From assembly GCA_012513515.1 (NCBI GenBank), contig JAAZCA010000036.1, forward strand, positions 1 to 64,000: DNA of 64,000 nt, given 5' to 3'. The first letter of the stretch is position 1; every line of letters begins with the position of its first letter. Position numbers and translations under genes: made by a program. The stretch is from Myxococcales bacterium. GTDB taxonomy: Bacteria; UBA10199; 2-02-FULL-44-16; JAAZCA01. Positions 36,902 to 43,942 of the stretch are shown here, one piece after another. The notes below the pieces were generated by a model. That model worked only from the letters and a program-made list of their open reading frames with translations. It was not told where the DNA came from and did not search any database.

Positions 36902-38815
36902 TTAGTTTTGGATTTCTCCGTTTACGACCGATATGGCGTCGAGATCGAAGCCGGCTACCGGTTTTGATCCCGTGCTCTTGCGGTCTTTGATTTTTATGTA
37001 ACGAGCCCGTGCGACTCCGATTTCCGACAGATCGAATGCATTGCCTCCCGCGAGGTCAGGATCGAAGGGGCTTATTCCGTTTTTGGAATTTGAATATACC
37101 GGCATCGATCCGGCGCATCCATCGTATGGGTAAGCGGATGTGTCGCATGGGAATGCCTTGAAATTTATTCCGTCTGCGCTGACTTCAACCGATGCCAGTT
37201 CAGCGAAGGGGGCGTTTTCATCCCCTCCGATATAGAATGCGTTTTCAAATATTATGAAATCAGCGCCGGGGCCGTCTACCGCGTGGCAATTGCCGAGGTC
37301 CAGCGTGATACTGCCGTTTTTGCCCAGGCTTAAAACATCCAGGCCTCCTGCGAGCGCGCCATTTCCCTGTGGCGGGCCAAGGACAATATCTGGAAATTTA
37401 TCCTGCCCAAACCCCGCATCGTATCCGTATTTGACCGATCTGACTGCCTGTGCAAATCCCTGACAGGAATCTCCGTCATTTCCTTCCGGGGGGGGCGGAG
37501 GGTCGAAGCTTTCGCTATCCCCAGATTGTTCGTTCGGCAGATATCTCTTTGCAGGTGCATCGCTATAAACTGCCACGAGCGTCCCCGGATATCCGGTAAG
37601 GATGAAGAGATCGGGCCCTTCGTAGTCGATTCCTCTGGTGCCGGGGCGGACCGCGATCGGGCCTGCTCCGGTGTTTGCACCGGTGGGATTTTCCGTGGTT
37701 ACTTCGGAGGAATAGCCTACAACTATCGGGTCCTTCACTTCAGGGTTTGCAATATCGGATATGTCGACCGGATAAACAGCGCTTTTTTCAAAGCTTGCTA
37801 TGAAGATGTGGCTATTGTCCTGAGAGAGCTTTACATCCGTCATATAGTCGCTTTCATCCGTTATCATCAGCGGGTTATTTTTTCCTCTAAGGACGGAGAT
37901 ATTTATGAGGTCTATCTCATAGACTTCTCCAAACGCAGATGACCCGACAAATGCCAGAGATCCGTCTATGGTCACGGCCGCAGCATGAAATGATGCAGCA
38001 ACCTGTCCAAGCGGGATGCTTCCGGTTATCTCCATCGTTTCCGGGTCGGCGATATCTATTACGGAATCGGTTGCAGGAACTGATTCCGCATTTATGATAT
38101 TGATGACGCCGGAATTTGTTATTATCAATTCTTCTCCATTTCGCACCGAGAGCCCCGTTGGGTTAAATGCGCTCGTGACTATTATACCTGCGTCGATCAT
38201 CGATCCGCCCGACTTAATATCGAACGCTCGAACGATTCCTGGAGCGGCAACAGCCGGGTTTGTGGTGTTGATGTAATTCGACATGGCTACAAATATCCTG
38301 TCGCCGATTCTTGCTATTCCGGATGGAAAATTCGGAGTTATCTTCTCATCCGACGAAGTTCCGTCCGAGTTTCTATGGTCTTTCCCTATTTCCACATCCG
38401 AAAGGAGATTTGTCCTAGAGTGGACTCTTCCGGTTTTAGGGCTGAAGCGTATCAACGAATTCGAGGTGGTCAAGAACGCATCATCCTGGGATGAAATCAG
38501 CAGCTTCGAGGGGATTCCGGATCCATTCGGCGATATCAATCCTTGAAATTTCGAGGACACCTTCATCGTGTCGGCATTTATATCCACGGCTATTACTCCT
38601 GCAGGGGATGATGTGCTCACTATGAACGCGGTCGAATCCATCCCTTTGATATCCGGTATTACGATGTCGGATGGAAAATCGCTGGATAAAATAAATGATG
38701 GCGGCGCGAGAGATTCATCTTCATTTGGAGGAGGCCTGCTCTCTATCTCGCTGCTCCCGCAGGCGATCAAAAGCGTAAAAAAGATCACCGGTAAAATTCG
38801 AATATTCTTTTTCAT
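36902..38815 (-). CDS. Unassigned large lipoprotein with propeller-like and C-terminal surface domains, in the B12 operon
   Basis: A 637-residue lipoprotein (lipobox LLIACGSS, Cys19). Residues about 45-415 form YVTN-type repeats (SPAGVIAVDINADTMKV, FPSGIARIGDRIFVAMSNY, NPTGLSVRNGEELIITN, HAAAVTIDGSLAFVGSSAFGEVYEIDL). A Pro-rich linker (DPPPPPEGNDGD, about 445) leads to a domain of about 180 residues containing GSITLDLG, GADFIIFENAFY, ASVEVSADGINF and GFDLDAISVV. To my knowledge this last pattern resembles a domain in Bacteroidetes cell-surface proteins encoded near B12 transporters; this is from memory and unverified. AGGAGAT precedes the ATG, ten bases after btuB. Role inferred: surface corrinoid capture. 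Confidence 0.78.
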   Translation of the reverse strand: MKKNIRILPVIFFTLLIACGSSEIESRPPPNEDESLAPPSFILSSDFPSDIVIPDIKGMDSTAFIVSTSSPAGVIAVDINADTMKVSSKFQGLISPNGSGIPSKLLISSQDDAFLTTSNSLIRFSPKTGRVHSRTNLLSDVEIGKDHRNSDGTSSDEKITPNFPSGIARIGDRIFVAMSNYINTTNPAVAAPGIVRAFDIKSGGSMIDAGIIVTSAFNPTGLSVRNGEELIITNSGVINIINAESVPATDSVIDIADPETMEITGSIPLGQVAASFHAAAVTIDGSLAFVGSSAFGEVYEIDLINISVLRGKNNPLMITDESDYMTDVKLSQDNSHIFIASFEKSAVYPVDISDIANPEVKDPIVVGYSSEVTTENPTGANTGAGPIAVRPGTRGIDYEGPDLFILTGYPGTLVAVYSDAPAKRYLPNEQSGDSESFDPPPPPEGNDGDSCQGFAQAVRSVKYGYDAGFGQDKFPDIVLGPPQGNGALAGGLDVLSLGKNGSITLDLGNCHAVDGPGADFIIFENAFYIGGDENAPFAELASVEVSADGINFKAFPCDTSAYPYDGCAGSMPVYSNSKNGISPFDPDLAGGNAFDLSEIGVARARYIKIKDRKSTGSKPVAGFDLDAISVVNGEIQN

Positions 38816-38825
38816 TCGATATCTC

Positions 38826-40796
38826 CTATATCCCTGCTCCGAGAGTTACCCAGTAACTCCTGCGAGGGAGAGGAAATCCCCTTGCATCGTATATCTGCAC
38901 GTTGGTCACGTCCCTGACCTCGGCGGTAGCAAAGAAATGCTTTGCGAATTTCACAGTGGTTCCCAGATCTATTGCTGTATGCTGCGAGATCCAAACCGTG
39001 TTTGATGTATTGGATGGAAAGGATCCGATGTAGTGCAGCGTGCCGAAAAGGATCACTGGTTTTATCGTTCCGCGTACGCCTACGTTCAACTTGTGTTCAG
39101 GCCTTCCCGGCAATCTAAGCCTTCCTCCGGCGAATTTTGCATCCATCCATGAATAGTTTGCTTCCAGGTGAAGCTGCTTAACAGGATCCATGCTGATGCC
39201 AACCTCGACGCCATTCGTGATGGCCTTGTTCGTATTGACAGGCTCGATCGTAGTGGCGGAGATCGGTACGAAGATGATCTGATTCTCGATTCGATTCTGA
39301 AAAAAGGAAAATTCGAGGCTCACGTACTTTGGGCCTATTATGAATCCGGCATCGAAGTTTAGTGAATGTTCGTCTTTCAGTCGCGGGTTTCCACGCAGAT
39401 ACCCCTGGTCTGGATAGTACAGTTCGGAAAAATTTGGGTATCGGTATGCGGTCTGGACGTTTGATTTTAGAGTCAGCCATGGCAGCGGTTTCCCCGACAA
39501 TCCGACGCGCCAGCTCGCCCGAAATTTCCTGGAGGTTGCCTTCTCCAGACGTATCTGAGGAGATAGTATAAGCCTGTCGCCGAGAAATCCGACCACCTCT
39601 TCCAGAAAAAATGTGCCGGTATTCCGGGTATGGCTTCCCATGGTAGGGGTGGATGGTATCGGCGAGAGATCTTTTGCGTGATCGAATCTGTATTGTCCTC
39701 TTGCGGTGGATGCTAAATTTATACTGCGCCACGATGCGATGTGCATGACCTGCGCGTGCGCCTCCGGCGTGTAGCTTATGTAGGTCACGTCTATAGGATT
39801 TCCTATTGCAGGAGTGGGGTCCTTGAAATGGTCGTCATCGAAGAAGAATGTCGCGCCGCTTTGAAAGGAGAGCGGATCCATGAAAAATTTTTCAATTTCA
39901 AAGAGTACGTTAGATGTGTTTCGAAATATCTCCTGTTTGGCTTCCAGAGGATTTGTCGGGCTAAGCAGGGTGGTTTCTTCCTCCATCCCGGGAACTTCTC
40001 TATTCGTCCAGAAAAAGTCATTTGCTAGCGATATCTTCGTATTTTCAGAAAGCCTGATCCTTCCTTTGACGAGTACATTTTCGGCTATCGAACGGTTGTT
40101 TTCACGAGTCAGCGTCCTTGAAGCGCCGATTCTTCCTCCTGCCATGTTTACCGCCGCAGTTTTGAAGGTGAAGTCTCCCGCGGTAGACCTGTGGCTGTGC
40201 GCTAGAGTCATATCTCCGTTTTTAAATGGTTCCGACCAGGATTCGGCGGTCTTGAGAGTTAGGAAGGATCCTCCGGTCAGCTTTACATCGATGGAACGCT
40301 TGTCATGTGCTTCTTTGGTGACGATGTTGATCACCCCGCCTATGGCGTCGGTGCCGAAGCGCGCCGACGTCGCTCCGCGTATAACCTCGATTCGTTCTAT
40401 GGCATCTAGAGGGATTGTGGAAAAATCCACTGCGCCGAAGGTGGAAGAGTTGAGCCTGACACCATCGACAAAAACCGCAACCTGCTCCGCTGATGAGCCT
40501 CGTATAGATACGGTAGAGAGTTGTCCTTCGCCGCCGAGATTTGTCACGTCGACTCCGAGAGTTTCAGAGAGGATCTCTGAGGTGGTCTTCGACTGGTCGA
40601 AGTATTTGTCAGGTTTTATGATTGTAGCGAATGAGCCGGTGCTTTCGAGAGATTCGTATTCGTTTCTCCCCTTTATCTGGATTTCGCCGATGTCGGCGCT
40701 ATCGCTTGCCTTCGAGGGCAGAGGTGCGCACAGGAGAAGGATCAAAAAAATAAACCTCCTCCGCTGGAGAAGGTTTTGTGTGAAGCGAGGCTTCAT
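38826..40796 (-). CDS. btuB: TonB-dependent cobalamin receptor
   Basis: A 656-residue outer membrane receptor. After a signal peptide (about 10-30, ending near SKASD) comes a possible TonB box region (ADIGEIQIKG) and the plug with ILSETLGVDVTNLGGEGQL, VSIRGSSAEQVAVFVDGVRLN and IERIEVIRGATSARFGTDAIGGVINI, close to BtuB. The 22-strand barrel follows and contains the late motif RNVTNVQIYDARGFPLPRRSY (pattern DVTNxxYxxxxGYPxPGR) before a short end. The start at 40796 follows GAGGGAG; the frame extends 56 codons upstream through the riboswitch and is not used. No tonB, exbB or exbD is in the window. Confidence 0.93.
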   Translation of the reverse strand: MKPRFTQNLLQRRRFIFLILLLCAPLPSKASDSADIGEIQIKGRNEYESLESTGSFATIIKPDKYFDQSKTTSEILSETLGVDVTNLGGEGQLSTVSIRGSSAEQVAVFVDGVRLNSSTFGAVDFSTIPLDAIERIEVIRGATSARFGTDAIGGVINIVTKEAHDKRSIDVKLTGGSFLTLKTAESWSEPFKNGDMTLAHSHRSTAGDFTFKTAAVNMAGGRIGASRTLTRENNRSIAENVLVKGRIRLSENTKISLANDFFWTNREVPGMEEETTLLSPTNPLEAKQEIFRNTSNVLFEIEKFFMDPLSFQSGATFFFDDDHFKDPTPAIGNPIDVTYISYTPEAHAQVMHIASWRSINLASTARGQYRFDHAKDLSPIPSTPTMGSHTRNTGTFFLEEVVGFLGDRLILSPQIRLEKATSRKFRASWRVGLSGKPLPWLTLKSNVQTAYRYPNFSELYYPDQGYLRGNPRLKDEHSLNFDAGFIIGPKYVSLEFSFFQNRIENQIIFVPISATTIEPVNTNKAITNGVEVGISMDPVKQLHLEANYSWMDAKFAGGRLRLPGRPEHKLNVGVRGTIKPVILFGTLHYIGSFPSNTSNTVWISQHTAIDLGTTVKFAKHFFATAEVRDVTNVQIYDARGFPLPRRSYWVTLGAGI

Positions 40797-40832
40797 GCGC
40801 TCCCTCTTTCCGCGAAGAGTTGCAGCTTGAAA

Positions 40833-40986
40833 ATGCGGCGCAAGGTTTCCTGGCTTCGAGGGGATCTCTTTTTGCCTCGCCTTCCCGCCCCGCGGTAGGC
40901 GGGACAGTGACTTGCGGCAGAAGGGTGTTCCTCTTACAGTGGCGGGACCGCGCGGGATTTTCACCCGGCTTCCCTTGAACGTCGAA
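40833..40986 (-). promoter_or_regulatory. Cobalamin (AdoCbl) riboswitch
   Basis: On the minus strand, directly before btuB, the leader contains GGGTGAAAATCCC, then GCGGTCCCGCCACTGTAA, later AAGTCACTGTCCCGC, GGGAAGGCGAG, and finally GAAGCCAGGAAACCTTGCGCC: the conserved elements of the B12 riboswitch in order. Ligand binding would shut down the whole operon btuB-lipoproteins-btuFCD. Boundaries are approximate. Confidence 0.95.
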
Positions 40987-41005
40987 TCAGCAAATTGTGC
41001 GGCAT

Positions 41006-41034
41006 CACTAACAGGAAGGGATATCGCTTGTCAA
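41006..41034 (-). promoter_or_regulatory. Candidate promoter of the B12 operon
   Basis: On the minus strand TTGACA occupies 41034-41029; about 16 bases on, GTTAGT (near 41012-41007) is the best -10 match, which is weak. The site sits just upstream of the riboswitch, where a promoter is required. Confidence 0.35.
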
Positions 41035-41085
41035 TAAAAGCTATTCTCGTTGCTTTTGCCCGCGAAATGAGGTTTGAAGCGCGAT

Positions 41086-41763
41086 ATGAAGAAAAGCGGT
41101 GAAATGAGTACGACCCTTTGGGATTTCCCCTCCCGGCATATCGGGTCCTCCATTCAGGGGGATGATTCCTATATAGGCGCGACACCGGCCGGAATTATCT
41201 GGAATCTTCTCGAGAGATATACGCGGGAAGGGGACCTCGTAGTCGACCCGATGTGCGGAAGCGGCACGACTCTGGATGTAGCCCGCGAACTTTCGAGGCG
41301 TGCTCTCGGCTATGATCTCAAACCGTCCCGCAAGGATATCTTTCGCGCTGATGCGAGAAAACTTCCGTTGGAAAACGGGAAGGCGGATTTCATCTTCGTT
41401 GATCCTCCGTATTCGACGCACATCGACTATTCGGATGATCCGAGATGTATCGGGAAGCTTTCGGCGTTCGAGGAAAAATATTTCAAGGAGATGGAAAGGG
41501 TGATCGCGGAATGCGACAGGATCCTGCGCCCCAAGCGCTGCATGGCCCTTTACGTTTCCGACACATATCAGAAGAAAAAAGGGTTTGTGCCAATCGGATT
41601 TCGTCTATTCGAGATGCTTTGCCGGCGCTTTCGGCCGCTTGATGTCGTAGCAGTGGTTAGGCATAACAGGAAACTGAAGCGCGGAAACTGGCATGCCGAG
41701 GCGATAAAAGGGAATTTCTACCTGCGCGGCTTCAATTACCTCTTTATAATGAAGAAAGATTGA
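41086..41763 (+). CDS. DNA methyltransferase, N4/N6 (amino-MTase) type, solitary
   Basis: A 225-residue SAM-dependent methyltransferase. SAM motif I is DPMCGSGTT (D54-T62) and catalytic motif IV is DPPY (106-109), preceded by VDPP and followed by SRTHIDYSDD-like residues; motif I precedes motif IV. There is no obvious target-recognition domain, the protein is short, and no restriction enzyme gene is adjacent. It could be an orphan DNA methylase, or an RNA methylase of the related COG1041 type. Several starts are possible: TTG 41074, ATG 41086 (used) and ATG 41104, which follows a weak AGCGGTG. Divergent from the B12 operon. Confidence 0.75.
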   Translation: MKKSGEMSTTLWDFPSRHIGSSIQGDDSYIGATPAGIIWNLLERYTREGDLVVDPMCGSGTTLDVARELSRRALGYDLKPSRKDIFRADARKLPLENGKADFIFVDPPYSTHIDYSDDPRCIGKLSAFEEKYFKEMERVIAECDRILRPKRCMALYVSDTYQKKKGFVPIGFRLFEMLCRRFRPLDVVAVVRHNRKLKRGNWHAEAIKGNFYLRGFNYLFIMKKD

Positions 41764-42139
41764 AGTGTTTAACCTTTTGATATTACTGAATATTGTTGTG
41801 AATGTGGCGGGCGTTATGGTGCGGCTCAATTTCCTTGAAAATGTAGGTGCAATCGGTTAGCTTCCGCCGCCATTTGATCGGCGGTACCGTTTTTTGAAAT
41901 TGGATTCGTATTTTTGTTGTCATCCCCGCATGGTTTTGGCGGGGATCCAAAAACTGCCGTGACTTTTTCGAGGTTCGATGGTCGAAAACAGGAAGTGTTG
42001 GAACTGGATTGCTTCGCTTGGCGCTCGCAATGACGGCGAGTGTGTCATCGCGCTATGCTCACCAACGGTTTAGTGGCGGGCAATGCTGGCTCCGCCATTA
42101 ATGCGTCGGCAGGTGCTCGATTTGACAGCAGCTTTTTGT
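41764..42139. other. Gene-free stretch before the tRNA cluster
   Basis: No credible protein gene. It contains the dispersed-repeat-like block at 41917-42040 and GC-rich short inverted repeats near 41810-41890 (GGCGG...CCGCC). The remaining sequence shows no promoter or RNA that I can name. It marks the start of a roughly 1.4-kb region (to 43150) with only RNA genes and repeats. Confidence 0.5.
41917..42040. repeat. Dispersed intergenic repeat-like block
   Basis: It begins TGTCATCCCCGC with an 8-bp stem (41922-41929 with 41939-41946) and ends with CTGGATTGCTTCGCTTGG followed by CGCTCGCAATGACGG, a sequence form seen as multi-copy intergenic repeats in many proteobacterial genomes. Only one copy is in the window, so repetition in this genome is inferred. 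Confidence 0.5.
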
Positions 42140-42222
42140 GGGCGCATAACTCAGCGGAAGAGTGCGATCCTCACACGGTCGAAGTCGCAGGTTCAAACCC
42201 TGCTGCGCCCACAAAAAGCTGC
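42128..42222. repeat. 19-bp perfect inverted repeat enclosing tRNA-Val
   Basis: The arms 42128-42146 and 42204-42222 are perfect reverse complements. They comprise the seven acceptor-stem pairs of tRNA-Val plus twelve further base pairs outside the mature tRNA (GCAGCTTTTTGT with ACAAAAAGCTGC). Confidence 0.9.
42140..42211 (+). tRNA. tRNA-Val (anticodon CAC)
   Basis: A 72-nt cloverleaf: acceptor GGGCGCA/TGCGCCC, D stem ACTC/GAGT, anticodon stem CGATC/GGTCG with loop CTCACAC (anticodon CAC), T arm GCAGG-TTCAAAC-CCTGC, discriminator A. CCA is not encoded. It is the first gene of a three-tRNA cluster. Confidence 0.92.
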
Positions 42223-42234
42223 GCCAAATCGGGA

Positions 42235-42257
42235 GTTCAAACCCAGCAACGCCCACA
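42235..42257 (+). pseudogene. Duplicated 3' end of tRNA-Val
   Basis: These 23 bases match 42191-42213 of tRNA-Val (T-loop through the 3' end) with three substitutions: GTTCAAACCC then AGCAACGCCCACA. No 5' portion is present. Such 3'-end copies are typical leftovers of integrase attachment, but no integrase is nearby. Confidence 0.7.
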
Positions 42258-42290
42258 GTAGGACAGGGAGTAGGGGTAGAAAAGTGGAAT

Positions 42291-42362
42291 GCCCCCGTAG
42301 CTCAGTGGATAGAGTACCTGCCTCCGGAGCAGGTTGCGCAGGTTCGATTCCTGCCGGGGGCG
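42291..42362 (+). tRNA. tRNA-Arg (anticodon CCG)
   Basis: A full cloverleaf: acceptor GCCCCCG/CGGGGGC, D arm GCTC-AGTGGATA-GAGT with A20, anticodon stem CCTGC/GCAGG with loop CTCCGGA (anticodon CCG), T arm GCAGG-TTCGATT-CCTGC, discriminator G, no encoded CCA. Confidence 0.94.
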
Positions 42363-42466
42363 CAGGAGATTTGTTGTGCGGATATCCCCTCTATTTTCCA
42401 TTTTCTATTTTCGTAAAATGGGAAACAGGAAATTGAAAATGGGCGGAAATTTGTAAAACGGATTTT

Positions 42467-42502
42467 GGGGCAGTAGCTCAGCTTAAGAGAGCACCACGTT
42501 CG
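42467..42502 (+). pseudogene. 5' half of a tRNA-Ala-like gene, ending in the anticodon loop
   Basis: GGGGCAGTAGCTCAG, CTTAA, then GAGAGCACCACGTTCG follows tRNA-Ala (42598-42632) closely up to the anticodon loop and then stops matching. The D loop has lost GG. The 3' continuation appears at 42717-42823, beyond the intact tRNA-Ala. Confidence 0.75.
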
Positions 42503-42597
42503 TCCCGACGTCCGCATTCCTCCGTAGGCGGGATTTGCGGCGTCGAGGATCCTCGATGTGACTGACAATTTTTTGCTTTACCCCTTATGGGTTGAGA

Positions 42598-42670
42598 GGG
42601 GCACTAGCTCAGTTGGGAGAGCACCACGTTCGCAACGTGGGGGTCGAGGGTTCGAATCCCTTGTGCTCCA
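42598..42670 (+). tRNA. tRNA-Ala (anticodon CGC)
   Basis: A 73-nt cloverleaf: acceptor GGGGCAC/GTGCTCC with the alanine identity pair G3-U70, D arm GCTC-AGTTGGGA-GAGC, anticodon stem CCACG/CGTGG with loop TTCGCAA (anticodon CGC), T arm GAGGG-TTCGAAT-CCCTT, discriminator A. CCA is not encoded. Confidence 0.94.
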
Positions 42671-42716
42671 CTGAGCCCACGAGGGCGTGAAGCGAAAAAT
42701 TGTGCCACATCGGGAC

Positions 42717-42823
42717 AAGTGGGGGCCAAGGGTTCGAACGAACAAATGTTATGATGCGTGAGGGCGAAGCCCGGAACAAATAGCCCTGATCATCAGAACG
42801 AAGTGACAATCCCTTCTACTCCA
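42717..42823 (+). pseudogene. 3' half of a tRNA-Ala-like gene, interrupted in the T loop
   Basis: AAGTGGGGGCCAAGGGTTCGAA (42717-42738) matches tRNA-Ala from just after the anticodon loop, with three differences. After 69 unrelated bases (42739-42807), AATCCCTTCTACTCCA (42808-42823) supplies the rest of the T arm and acceptor. It pairs logically with the 5' half at 42467-42502. Confidence 0.7.
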
Positions 42824-42832
42824 CAAAAAAGA

Positions 42833-42870
42833 AAAGGGTCGCTGGTTTTTTGGCGGCCCCTTTCTTTTTT
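42833..42870 (+). terminator. Rho-independent terminator after the tRNA cluster
   Basis: AAAAGGGTCGC and GCGGCCCCTTT form an imperfect stem around TGGTTTTTTG, followed by CTTTTTT ending at 42870. It lies directly after the tRNA-Ala fragments and would end the tRNA transcript. From 42871 to 43150 I see only AT-rich leader sequence for the next gene. Confidence 0.7.
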
Positions 42871-43150
42871 GGTGGGGTTGAGGATGAGAACCGCAGCCGC
42901 AAGGTTGCCGGTTCCGACGCCCGACCATGTGAGGCGATTCTTTTATTCTTGAATTTTGCAGACTTCAGATCCTCAGATTAAATGCTATTCAAAGATCAAA
43001 TCCGTACGATTGTCTCTTGTTTTGTACATCTGAACAATTTATTGACGCTTGAAGTCTATAGTGTAAGTAGATCCTATATTGCAGATTTTGGACAAGACCG
43101 TAAGAGCCTGTGACAAATCAAATCGGAAATAAAACACAAATAGCGATTGC

Positions 43151-43852
43151 GTGATGTATTTAATTACGGTAAAATTCCAAAACTGCATAGCCTGGTTTTC
43201 TAAATTTTTTAATGGAGATTCTTTTGAGGGATTTGGCAATGAATGGTATTTTCTCATTATAAAAATTATTTACTTGGGATTTGCACTGATCATTATGAGG
43301 TACGTAGGCGGTTTGTCCCCCAAGCAGCTTGGAATTACCATTGATCGTAACAAAAAAACTTTTATTTTTTGGTTTGCGTCATCTGTAGGGTTCGCAATTC
43401 TGGTGATGTGTTTTTATATTCTTCTTATTAATATCTACTCATATTTTATAGGTGTTATTAATATTAATTTTTTATCCATAGTCGAAACTTTAAATAAATT
43501 AAGTTCGTATGATATAATCAACCATTTCTTTATATCACCTATATTTGAAGAAATATTTTTTCGAGCAATTCTTTGTTCGGTTTTTGCGTATTTATGCGGG
43601 TGGAACGTTTCTTTTATTGTTGTTACGAATGGGTTGTTATTTAGTATCGCACATTTTTACTATGGGAACCCAGATCCGGCCAATCTAGTCGGAGGTTATT
43701 TTCTCGCGTGGTCTTTTTGTATAAGTCGTTCTGTAATTACGCCGATAATGTTTCATATCATAGGTAATGCTCTTTGTTTTTTTCCAAATATTATAAGCAC
43801 GTTTTACCCAACGCTAATCTTGGATGTAACTTCAAAGCTTAATTTTTTCTAG
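43151..43852 (+). CDS. CPBP (CAAX/Abi-like) intramembrane metalloprotease
   Basis: A 233-residue membrane protein with about six to seven hydrophobic segments. The family's catalytic residues are present: E133-E134-x3-R138 (FEEIFFRA), SIAHFYYG with the second-motif His, and FHIIGN with the last His and Asn. Bacterial members process or modify peptides and some confer bacteriocin self-immunity. The gene is much more AT-rich than its neighbours (codons such as ATT, TTT and TAT dominate), and it sits between a tRNA cluster and REP-like repeats, so acquisition by transfer is likely. GTG 43151 or ATG 43154 could start it; neither has a clear ribosome binding site. No peptide gene is recognised beside it. 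Confidence 0.8.
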   Translation: MMYLITVKFQNCIAWFSKFFNGDSFEGFGNEWYFLIIKIIYLGFALIIMRYVGGLSPKQLGITIDRNKKTFIFWFASSVGFAILVMCFYILLINIYSYFIGVININFLSIVETLNKLSSYDIINHFFISPIFEEIFFRAILCSVFAYLCGWNVSFIVVTNGLLFSIAHFYYGNPDPANLVGGYFLAWSFCISRSVITPIMFHIIGNALCFFPNIISTFYPTLILDVTSKLNFF

Positions 43853-43859
43853 TTATCCA

Positions 43860-43883
43860 GGGGCACATACCGTTTGTGTCCCC
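43860..43883. repeat. REP-like palindrome 1
   Basis: GGGGCACATACCGTTTGTGTCCCC is a near-palindrome (quoted in two parts: GGGGCACATACC, GTTTGTGTCCCC). A second copy of the same design lies at 43943-43967, sharing TACCGTTTGT in the centre. Confidence 0.6.
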
Positions 43884-43919
43884 GAAAAAGCTTCTAAATA
43901 TCAAATAGTTGCTTGTTTT

Positions 43920-43941
43920 AAGAGGGGCGGCTCCTCTCTTT
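43920..43941 (+). terminator. Possible terminator of the CPBP gene
   Basis: AAGAGG and CCTCT pair around GGCGGCT, followed by CTTTT. It lies between the two REP-like palindromes, 68 bases after the CPBP stop codon. Confidence 0.4.
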
Positions 43942-43942
43942 T

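Noticed and set aside
39880-40830. 316-codon open frame on the plus strand
   Set aside because: Antisense to btuB, low-complexity Ser/Leu-rich translation, no ribosome binding site or family match.
40797-40964. In-frame 56-residue N-terminal extension of BtuB
   Set aside because: It covers the cobalamin riboswitch; the signal peptide and ribosome binding site place the start at 40796.
42040-42436. Open frames of 73, 117 and 84 codons across the tRNA cluster
   Set aside because: They run through tRNA-Val and tRNA-Arg, which are certain from their cloverleaf structure.
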